DNA of 57,688 nucleotides from Clostridiales bacterium (GTDB lineage Bacteria; Bacillota; Clostridia; Oscillospirales; Oscillospiraceae): NCBI GenBank assembly GCA_022787565.1, contig JALFVN010000048.1, positions 1 to 57,688 of the forward strand, read 5' to 3'. Shown piece by piece: positions 21,292 to 28,706 of this stretch (position 1 is its first letter; each line of letters starts with the position of its first letter). The notes under the pieces were generated by a model. It saw only the letters and a program-made list of their open reading frames with translations, ran no database searches and was not told where the DNA came from. The position numbers and the translations under genes were made by a program.

Positions 21292-23548
21292 CTATACTTT
21301 TTCGGAGACATTGGTCTTCGGGGGCAAAGAAGCAAGAGACGCTTCGGGCGTATTCCCTTGGCCTTGTGCATTGGGAGCTTGCGTAATGCCCCCCTTTTTT
21401 TCCATATATGCACTTACAACCCAAAACTTCTTGTACTGTGTATCCAGAACAGCTTCAATAACATAATATGTACCGTTGACCTTCTTCGAGAAAACAAGCA
21501 TCGGGGCCGGTCTATTGTTTTTACCTCGAAATTCCTGGCTATATTTGATGTCCCCGCTTGCATACGTTGCCTGATTTACTGTGTCATAGTTGTCAAGAAC
21601 ATAAGCAATCCGTGCGAGATCGTTAACGTCGGCCATGCTGTGATCTACAACCCCATTTTCTCCATGTTCCTTGAGAATATGCTTTATCCCGTTTGAGTTA
21701 ATCGCGTTTGTGAAGCCGGAGTAACTACCGCCCAGCAAATTCTCTGCATCCTTTGCCTGTCGTTCTGCGACGGGCGATATTGAATGCCGTGCAAACGGCC
21801 GGTTTGGATTTGTCTTATACTCCTCTACAATCAAACGCAAATTATCATCAACAGCAGCCTGATACTCGTCAATGACCGCCTGTTCAGCGGCGGTATGCTG
21901 TGCCGGGTCGGTGTTGACCGTCGTACTCTCCGCCTGTGACAGGGCGGTATTTTTTTGCTCTGCGGGCGGCTGGGGTGCCGGGTTTGCCTGCGCTGCGCCG
22001 GTCTGCGTATCTCCTGCGTTGAAAGCGTAAGTCTCAGGGTTTACAGCCGTCAGACCTGTGCCCATGATCGCGCCTACCAATCCGTCATAGAGCCACTGGG
22101 AAAGCTGTTCCCCACTGTATTCCTCTTTTATGCTCTTGTCGCTGTATATGGTCCTCAGCAGCGGGTTGATTGCATCGGACAGAATCTCCTCAATTCCCTC
22201 GTTGAATCCGCTGGCAAGCAATCGCAAGGATGCCTGTCCAGCCCTTGATTTTGCCAGCTTGGCAATAGTAGCCTCAACAACATCATCCGCCGCGCCCTTG
22301 CCGTATATCCCGGCAAGACCGTCAAACAGTTTATTCGTCAGGACTTCCACTGTGCCTACCGCCGCACCGTAACCGATTTGCTCCTGCGCCGAGGCTCCAT
22401 CTTGCCGCGCCTCCTGCGCCCCGCTGCCGAGCCCTCTGGTGAACATGGATATATTTGGGGCACCTGTGGCCTTGTCCAGTGCTATCATCGTCCCCTGCGT
22501 GAGCAAGTCCACTGCCAACTGTCCGCCCCAGCCAAGCCCCTCCTTGGCCTTTTCCGTATTCTGCTGCCCCGATACCGTGATCTCGTCCGCGGCCTGAGCG
22601 CTGTCCTCTGCCAGCGTTTCATAGGCCTGAACGCCGGAGCGGAGAGAGGGAAGAAGCGTATTGTCGTAATAGGCAATGATGTTTTCGATCTCTTTGATGC
22701 CCTCAGCGTCCATTTGTATCACGCCGGACTTTGCCTCTTCAAGGGTGGTCGCCCAGTCGTTGCGCGCCCTCAGCTCGTTTTCGTACACCATACCGGCGCC
22801 TTCTTTGCCGATGGATTCGATATTTCCCGCCGTTGTTCCTGCCGCGTTCAGCTGAGATCCGGCCCACTGCTCCGCACCGCCAGAAAGCACCTTTTTCCAC
22901 CAGTCGCCGGAAAGGACGGTATTTTTTAAGCCTTCTTCCATGGTGTAACCGGCTCTGTCCAGCTTCTGCATGAAGGACAGATCATTGCCGGAAGCAAGCG
23001 TATAATCCATGACGGCTTTGTTCAATTCATCGACGCTACTGTACCCGTATTTTTTCAGCAGGGAGTCACGCTTCGTAAGCGCGCTGATATACAAGGACTC
23101 GTCTTGGCCCGCGCCGGAGCGGTATCTGCCCATTTCGTTTTCGTACTGCTTTGCCTCTTCCAGCACAGGCTTCAAGCGGTCAAGCTCTGCCTGCGCCTGG
23201 CTCTGCGTAATCTGTGCTGTCTCCGCCGGAGCTGTCTGCTCTCCCTGCTGTACCTGCCCCGTGCTCCTGCCCCCCCGCAAGGCTCCCCTGTGCAAGGGGA
23301 GCTGTCGGCGCAGCCGACTGAGGGGTTGTCTGCTGAGGCGTTTCCTGTTTGGGCTTCTCCAAAACGGGGCTGCTCTGCGTTGTACTGGCAGCTGTGGCAG
23401 GTGCCTGCGGTTCACTTGCCCCAAGCAGGGAATACAGCTCGTCCCGTCTTGATGTCTGTTTTTGTTCTTCTGCCGCCGGTGTTGGGGAGGGCGTACCGGC
23501 TGAACCTGTTCCAAGGATTTTCGTTAATTCGTCATAGCGTGTTGACAT
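21292..23548 (-). CDS. Phage-associated effector with C-terminal PBECR-like nuclease domain (frameshifted)
   Basis: The natural start is ATG 23548 (AAGGAG 6 bases upstream; MSTRYDELTKILG). That frame ends at 23180, while the long frame continues from about 23275 to 21292. One extra base in a run of seven G (23270-23276) explains the shift. The joined product is about 750 residues: two short DELxxxLG motifs, a Pro/Ala/Gln/Thr linker partly encoded by a family-A repeat, a long helical region with small hydrophobic stretches (AVGTVEVLTNKLFDGLAGIYG), and a C-terminal domain with NGIKHILKEHG, ADVNDLARIAYVLDNYD and YYVIEAVLDTQYKKFWVVSAY. The last pattern resembles PBECR nucleases found at the ends of phage proteins. 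Programmed frameshifting cannot be excluded. Confidence 0.6.
23281..23330 (+). repeat. Family-A repeat inside the effector gene
   Basis: A typical copy (GGCTCCCCTGTGCAAGGGGA, inner hairpin CGGCGCAGCCG, ACTGAGGGGTTGTC) lies within the coding region. Read on the minus strand it stays open and encodes TTPQSAAPTAPLAQGSL. It directly adjoins the G7 run where the frame breaks. Confidence 0.85.
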
Positions 23549-23558
23549 TTTTCACTCC

Positions 23559-24491
23559 TTATCCCAGCCTGTTTTGCGCCTCCGCCAATGCCTGCTTATA
23601 CAGCTCATATTGGGCGTCGCTCATCCTATCCAGTGCTCCGCTTTCCGCAACCTGATTGACCATATTGTACAGGCTTCCCGCGTTTGTGGCGTTTCTCGTC
23701 ATCTGCATAATTGCAGACATGCCTCTGCTGTCAACTCCCGTCTGGTCTCCCGGCACCGGTGTCGGTTCGGGTGTCGGTTCGGGTGTCGGCGTCGGTGTAG
23801 GATTATACCCCGGTGTATACGTCGGCTGATACCCTGCCGGGTACTTCCCGGTGACGGCCTTGTACTCCTCCGCCGTCATCCTCCCGGTGTTATACGCAAG
23901 CTCCGGGTTCTGGGCCTTCCAGAGGGCCGCCATGCTGTCCGCCGTCTCCTGGCCGTACAGCCCTGCGTAGCCGCTGAAATCCCCGTAGGCCGCAAGGGTC
24001 TTGGCAGTATTCAGGTCCCGGCTGTAGCCGTTGTTGTACTCGTTCATCAGCGCCTGTGCCCGCTGGTAGTCGTTGTCCGCGATGGCGGAAGACACATTGG
24101 CCTGATACTGCCGCTCCAGCTCCGCAATGCCCCGGTCGGCTTCCGCCATGGCCTCCGCCTGAGAGGTGCGCAATGCGCCCATGTCCCGCTGGTATGCGCT
24201 GTTCTGGGCAAGGGCAGCCTGAGAGGCAGCGCCGGTGTTCAGCCCGGAGGCGTCGGCCTGCAGATTGAAATTCCGCCGGTTTCGCTCGTACTGGGCGGCA
24301 AGGTCGTTGGCCTGCTGCCGGTACTGCCCCGGCAGCTTGTCCCGGGCCGCCTCCGCCTCCGCCCGACTGGCCTGATAGGCGCTCTCCAGCTGCGTCAGCT
24401 GGCTCTGCTGCTTTGCGTCGTACAGGTCGTTTACCGCCTTACCCTGCCCGGATGTGCTGTATTTCTTATACTCCTCTTCGAATGTAGCCAT
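23559..24491 (-). CDS. Phage structural / ejection-type coiled-coil protein
   Basis: The 310-residue protein is Ala/Gln/Tyr-rich and helical for its first 200 residues (FEEEYKKYSTSGQGK, LERQYQANVSSAIADNDYQR, MNEYNNGYSR), has a PTPTPTPEPTPEPTPVP spacer near residue 230, and ends in a small helical domain. It follows the receptor-type genes in the phage operon and precedes the effector gene by 10 bases. Its middle segment resembles the pre-toxin segment of both orphan cassettes. Composition and location suggest a minor virion or DNA-ejection protein; no named family is assigned. AGGAGC precedes ATG 24491, adjacent to the previous stop. Confidence 0.55.
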   Translation of the reverse strand: MATFEEEYKKYSTSGQGKAVNDLYDAKQQSQLTQLESAYQASRAEAEAARDKLPGQYRQQANDLAAQYERNRRNFNLQADASGLNTGAASQAALAQNSAYQRDMGALRTSQAEAMAEADRGIAELERQYQANVSSAIADNDYQRAQALMNEYNNGYSRDLNTAKTLAAYGDFSGYAGLYGQETADSMAALWKAQNPELAYNTGRMTAEEYKAVTGKYPAGYQPTYTPGYNPTPTPTPEPTPEPTPVPGDQTGVDSRGMSAIMQMTRNATNAGSLYNMVNQVAESGALDRMSDAQYELYKQALAEAQNRLG

Positions 24492-25010
24492 TTATGCTCC
24501 TTTCTCCACATACAGCCCCACCAGATCGGCAAGGGCGCTGTACACCGGGTTTACAGTGTCTCTGGTGCAGAGATACACCTCGCCGCTCTGGCTGTAATAT
24601 TTACCCGCTTCAAGGGCCATGTTGCCGCTGTAGGGGATGGGGTCAGTCAGCGTTCCCGCGTGGCTCTCGCAGATCTCCGTCCACAGGGACGGGGCGTTCT
24701 CCGGCTCCCATCCGTCCTGTGACGTGTGGGCCTGTACGCAGCGCCACAGCTTGCCGCCGTACTGCACCTTATAACCTGCTGTGTAGGCTTGTCCTTCTGC
24801 CCACTCTGGGTAAAACTCCCTCATCCGCAGTGCGGTGTTATCGTCCACGGCAAGGCTGTTGATCTGCGCCGAGATAATCATGCGCGATACCTCTGATTCC
24901 GTAAGGGGGCGTGTACGCTCGTAGGCTTCAAATTTTGCGGCTTCTGCTTCCATTGCGGCAGTTTCTTCGGCGGTCATGTCGATGTATTTGCCGTTTACAC
25001 ATTTTTTCAT
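24492..25010 (-). CDS. Phage tail-region protein with carbohydrate-binding-like module
   Basis: The 172-residue product has a short helical start (MTAEETAAMEAEAAKFEAYE), then YPEWAEGQAYTAGYKVQYGG and LWRCVQAHTSQDGW, which resembles the aromatic ribbon of CBM5/12-type chitin-binding modules in phage tail proteins. A further beta-rich part ends with GEVYLCTRDTVNPVY. It would help receptor contact. Its ATG (25010) overlaps the stop of the preceding gene as ATGA, so translation is coupled. Confidence 0.55.
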   Translation of the reverse strand: MKKCVNGKYIDMTAEETAAMEAEAAKFEAYERTRPLTESEVSRMIISAQINSLAVDDNTALRMREFYPEWAEGQAYTAGYKVQYGGKLWRCVQAHTSQDGWEPENAPSLWTEICESHAGTLTDPIPYSGNMALEAGKYYSQSGEVYLCTRDTVNPVYSALADLVGLYVEKGA

Positions 25011-26368
25011 TCGCGCACCCCCCAAATTTTAACGATTGTACCAGTCACAAGAATTGCTGCGGTGCCACACCCAATCGTTGTTATGCTATCGTCAATCATT
25101 GCGTAAGAAGAAGCACTATTGCCGCCGTTGATGCCATTCACGGAAGGTCTATAATATATCCCAGTAGCCACCGTGATATATGGAGGCGTGAGCGTGTCGA
25201 TGCTAACAAAAAACGCTTGATTTTTCGTCAAACTGCTGCTTAAAGCTGGGTAAGTTATACCGTTTATAACAATTTGTTTAAATCCAGATACATCCGCCCC
25301 AGGAAAAATCACCATTTTAACTTTACTACATGTCGGAATTTCCTGTGAGAATGTTGCTGCATCTTCTGTTAGTGTTGTTTCGTATAGCAGTTCCCATACA
25401 TCTCCACCGGTAAACTCCACCGCCTCCCACGCCGCAGGCTGCCCGTTCTCGTCTACATCGGTGATTCTGACGGTCTGACCCACGGCGGCGGTGTTGGTGA
25501 CGGTGAGGCCGCCGCTGGGTATCTCCACGCTCACTGGAGCAGAGCCGTCATAGCTGCCGGTCACGGCTCCGGTAAAGGTCAGGGCGTTGGGATTTGGCAG
25601 GGTTTCTGGAATTTCCTTTGCCAGCTTTGCTGCAAACTCCGCCTCGGTGCCGGTGAAGCCGCCGTCCTGTGCGTACTGATAGGCGGATTTGCCGTCCGCG
25701 CCTGCAGGGCCCGTTGCACCTGCCGGGCCTTGCGCACCGGTCGCTCCGGTGTCTCCCTTCGGCCCCTTGATGTTGGCGCCGTCAACCGCAGGCATGTCGG
25801 TCTTGCTTGCCGTCCATGTCAGATTCCCCTCATCATCTACAGACGGGGCGTAATACCCGCCGTCCTCGCCGGCAGCTCCTGTGTCACCCTTTGGGCCTGT
25901 CGCACCTGCGGGGCCTTGCGGCCCTTGCCCTCCGTTGAATTTGCCCAAGTCCGCATCTTCCCTGACGGAACGGGCCATGGTCTCCGCGTTGGCCGCCGCC
26001 TGCTGGATCTGGGCCACCACGTCCGGGGTGGGCGCTGCCGTTTCCTTGCCGCTGGGATATGCGCTGCGCTGGATCTTCCCCACCGTGGCGTAGACCGTGG
26101 GGATCACGATATCTCCCGCAGCGTTCTTGCCGTAGACACCCACGCTGAGGGAATAGCCCTCGGCAGCAAGGCACTCCGCCGGAACGGCAACCGTGTCCTC
26201 CGTCAGGATCACGTCCCGGCTGTCCGCCCCGTCGAACACTGCCGTTTTCGCAAGGCCGTCCCATTCCCCGGTGAAGCTGAACCGGCACTGCAGCCCCACG
26301 CGGCCCTCGGTCAGCGTCTCCTTTTCCTCAACGGCAATATTCGCCGCTGAAACCTTCAGTTTTATCAT
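25007..26368 (-). CDS. Phage baseplate/receptor-type protein with collagen-like repeats
   Basis: The 453-residue protein begins with a beta-rich domain (IKLKVSAANIAVEEKETLTE, CRFSFTGEWDG) typical of baseplate upper or tail-fibre N-termini in Firmicute phages. It continues through a helix (DVVAQIQQAAANAETMARSV) and two Gly-X-Y collagen-like tracts (about 148-166 and 201-225), and ends in a beta-rich tip. The plan fits a trimeric fibre that binds the host surface. GGAG lies about 9 bases before ATG 26368. The upstream 175-base gap is filled by repeats. Confidence 0.6.
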   Translation of the reverse strand: MIKLKVSAANIAVEEKETLTEGRVGLQCRFSFTGEWDGLAKTAVFDGADSRDVILTEDTVAVPAECLAAEGYSLSVGVYGKNAAGDIVIPTVYATVGKIQRSAYPSGKETAAPTPDVVAQIQQAAANAETMARSVREDADLGKFNGGQGPQGPAGATGPKGDTGAAGEDGGYYAPSVDDEGNLTWTASKTDMPAVDGANIKGPKGDTGATGAQGPAGATGPAGADGKSAYQYAQDGGFTGTEAEFAAKLAKEIPETLPNPNALTFTGAVTGSYDGSAPVSVEIPSGGLTVTNTAAVGQTVRITDVDENGQPAAWEAVEFTGGDVWELLYETTLTEDAATFSQEIPTCSKVKMVIFPGADVSGFKQIVINGITYPALSSSLTKNQAFFVSIDTLTPPYITVATGIYYRPSVNGINGGNSASSYAMIDDSITTIGCGTAAILVTGTIVKIWGVRE

Positions 26369-26395
26369 GCCGTTATCTCCTCGCTTTCAAAATTG

Positions 26396-26534
26396 CCTTC
26401 CCCTTGAGGGGAAGGTGGCCCGAAGGGCCGGATGAGGTGTCTGCCTCCCCTTGTCATTATCGTATGGACGGGGCATTCCCTCCACCCTTGGCTCTCCCTC
26501 TGGGAGAGCTGTCGGCGTAGCCGACTGAGAGGGT
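26396..26534 (+). repeat. Family-B and family-A repeats between phage genes
   Basis: Family B (26396-26440: CCTTCCCCTTGAGGGGAAGG, then GGCCCGAAGGGCC and GGATGAGGTG) is followed by family A (26487-26534: CTCTCCCTCTGGGAGAG, CGGCGTAGCCG, ACTGAGAGGG). They fill the intergenic space. Confidence 0.85.
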
Positions 26535-26569
26535 TCACTTCCCATTCTCCGTAAACCCACGCGCCATAT

Positions 26570-27004
26570 TTACCACCGCGAAAACTCGCCGTAGTCTATC
26601 CCGCCGTACACGTCAACAATGTCCTCGCTCTGTACCGGGATACCCACCGCAAGCCGGTTTTTCAGTTCCTCATACCGTGACTGGAAAAAGGCCGCCGCGC
26701 TGGGGTTTTCGTCCATCAGCAGGTGTGCGGCCAGACCGTAGGGCAGAATGGTCTGGCAGATGTAATCGTCCAGCTTTACCACCGAATCCATATCCCGGAT
26801 ATAGTCCGCAATGGGCCGCCCGCCCTCGGTGTTGGGGTCGTAGCTGTCCGAATAGGGGTACAGCTCCCCACGCAGGGCGTTCAGGATCAGCAGCGTGCGA
26901 TTTTTGTACTCCGCCGTGTCGGTGGTGTCGGTTTTGCCATCGGCGCTGACCTCGTCCATAAAGCCCATGGCCGTGTTGAATATCTGCATGGCTGTGGTTG
27001 CCAT
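26570..27004 (-). CDS. Phage head-tail connector-like protein
   Basis: The 144-residue helical protein (ATTAMQIFNTAMGFMDEVSA, YKNRTLLILNALRGELYP, LDDYICQTILPYGLAAHLLM, AAAFFQSRYEELKNRL) has the size and helix spacing of gp6/HK97-type head-tail adaptors that bind under the portal. The alternation of amphipathic helices and the position in the structural block support the call, but no diagnostic motif exists. AGGAGGG precedes the ATG. Confidence 0.5.
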   Translation of the reverse strand: MATTAMQIFNTAMGFMDEVSADGKTDTTDTAEYKNRTLLILNALRGELYPYSDSYDPNTEGGRPIADYIRDMDSVVKLDDYICQTILPYGLAAHLLMDENPSAAAFFQSRYEELKNRLAVGIPVQSEDIVDVYGGIDYGEFSRW

Positions 27005-27016
27005 GTGTTTCCCTCC

Positions 27017-28021
27017 TCACTTGAAAACCGCCCGGTAAAGGGCGCGTTCTCCGTTGTCGTCGATATACAGCAGCACCCGCCGCCGCGTCCCGCCATCGTC
27101 CACAAACAGGTTGGACAGCGGCTCTGCCGCCGCCGTGACCGTCACCGGACCGGACACCGTATGGCTCACCGCCGTTTCCGGGCTGACGGCTGTGCCGTTG
27201 ATATTTGCCGCGCTGATCTTGTACCCGCTCTTTGCCGATACCGTCACGCTCAGCACGTCAAAGTGGCTGACCGTCGCGCCGCTTGTCAGCGTCTCCGTCC
27301 CCCGCTTCACCGTCACCAGGGAGTTACCGTCGGCGTTTACCGTCAGCGTGTAGCTTTTCAGTGCCGCCGTTGCCGCAACGGTCACATTGCCGCTGACCGT
27401 ATGGCTGCCTCCGCTGGTGAAGCTGCTGCCGTTTACCGTGTGGGTCTTCAGCTCATAGCCGGTATTGGCGGCAAAGCTGATTTTCAGCACGTCTCCCTTT
27501 GCTATCATTGCTCCGCTGGCAAGGCCGGTCTTTCCGGCGGTGCTGTTGTCCACGGTGATTGCCGTGCCTGTGCCGGCGCTGATGCTTAGGGTGTAGAGCG
27601 TAGCGGCGGTCAATGACGCGGAGCCGCTGCCACCCGCATACACCAAATCAGAGCCGCTGTAGGGCCGCACCGCCGCCGTGGTGGAAGCGGAGAGGCTGAC
27701 GGTCTTTGCCCCGGCCCCGGCGGCGTGCTGCACCGTGATGCTGGCCGGAGAGGGCGTGCCGGTAAAGGTGACGGTTCCGCCTGTGCCGTATCCCTCGGTG
27801 TGGAGCGTGAGCGTGCCGCTGCTGCCGCTGTTGTCCCCAGCCGCCACCGTGATCTCAGTGTCGGTGGTGGTCTGGTAGTCTGCCCGGCTGGAATAGACCG
27901 CGCTGCACTGGCCGAAGGTGATTTTTGTCCGGTTGTTCTCCCGGTCGTATTCGGCGGTATAGTTCAGGTTAATGGTGCCTGACCAGTCGCCGTAAGTTAT
28001 GGGATAGGATAGTGTGGCCAT
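27017..28021 (-). CDS. Phage tail protein with beta-sandwich repeats
   Basis: The 334-residue protein is Thr/Ser/Gly/Ala-rich and beta-rich. It contains repeated blocks of the kind VNGSSFTSGGSHTVSGNVTV, with GY(E/K) and TVSG(N/P)VTV recurring about every 70 residues. This is the pattern of InlB B-repeat/Bacterial Ig-like fibres. An N-terminal part (residues 1-60) would attach to the virion. It starts one base after the previous stop and is clearly in the phage operon. It is probably an adhesive or decoration fibre. Confidence 0.55.
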   Translation of the reverse strand: MATLSYPITYGDWSGTINLNYTAEYDRENNRTKITFGQCSAVYSSRADYQTTTDTEITVAAGDNSGSSGTLTLHTEGYGTGGTVTFTGTPSPASITVQHAAGAGAKTVSLSASTTAAVRPYSGSDLVYAGGSGSASLTAATLYTLSISAGTGTAITVDNSTAGKTGLASGAMIAKGDVLKISFAANTGYELKTHTVNGSSFTSGGSHTVSGNVTVAATAALKSYTLTVNADGNSLVTVKRGTETLTSGATVSHFDVLSVTVSAKSGYKISAANINGTAVSPETAVSHTVSGPVTVTAAAEPLSNLFVDDGGTRRRVLLYIDDNGERALYRAVFK

Positions 28022-28022
28022 G

Positions 28023-28619
28023 TCATTCCACCTTTACCAGATAGAGCCGTCCCGCATCCGTTCCGGCGGGGATGTCCTCCTCGCTGTCGAAGTAGTGGAC
28101 GCCCTTGGTAAGCCGGATGGGGCCTGCCGGGGAAAAGCCCCCGGAAAAGTCCGTCTTTTCGTTGGTGACAGCACCCGTGGCGATCTTTTCCGCCGTCACC
28201 GCGCCGGTGGCCAGCTTCGCCGTCGTCACGGCCCCCGCCGCGATCTTCGCCGCCGTCACCGCCAGCTCGCTGAGTGTCCGGGTGCTTACGGCAAGGTCGG
28301 CAAATTTGCTCTCCCCGATACTCTTGTCCGGGATAGTCCCCAGCGTAGCCTCCACGATCTGGGCCGCCAGCGCGTCCAGTGCCGCCTGAATCGTTGCGCC
28401 CATGTCCGTGCCGTTGACCGGCCCTACGCCCAGATTTGCCGCACCGGAAGCGCCGCCCAGCTCTGTAAGCAGTGTGTTGTTGATATATTCCTGAATGAGC
28501 TTGCCAGCCCGGTCGAAGGAGGCTTTCAGTGCCTCCGGCGTCATCCCGTCCGCGTCGTTGGGATAGGTAGACTGCTTGGAGATGATCTCCATATCTTCGT
28601 TAAATGCTGTGAATGCCAT
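28023..28619 (-). CDS. Phage fibre protein with short tandem beta repeats
   Basis: The 198-residue protein has a helical N-terminal part, then a run of 10-11-residue repeats (ELAVTAAKIAAG, AVTTAKLATG, AVTAEKIATG, AVTNEK). These resemble the repeat stalks of phage and bacterial fibre proteins that form a trimeric helix. The end is a small beta domain (YFDSEEDIPAGTDAGRLYLV). GGAGGA precedes the ATG. The context (between two tail genes) supports a structural role. Confidence 0.6.
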   Translation of the reverse strand: MAFTAFNEDMEIISKQSTYPNDADGMTPEALKASFDRAGKLIQEYINNTLLTELGGASGAANLGVGPVNGTDMGATIQAALDALAAQIVEATLGTIPDKSIGESKFADLAVSTRTLSELAVTAAKIAAGAVTTAKLATGAVTAEKIATGAVTNEKTDFSGGFSPAGPIRLTKGVHYFDSEEDIPAGTDAGRLYLVKVE

Positions 28620-28658
28620 AATTCCTCCTTATCGTAGGGGAGGTGTCTCCCCGCCCCC

Positions 28659-28706
28659 TTGGCTCTCCCTCTGGGAGAGCTGTCACCGAAGGTGACTGAG
28701 AGGGCT
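28659..28706 (+). repeat. Family-A repeat between phage genes
   Basis: CTCTCCCTCTGGGAGAG, inner hairpin TCACCGAAGGTGA and CTGAGAGGGCT, immediately after the stop of the large tail gene at 28706. It might serve as its terminator hairpin. Confidence 0.8.
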
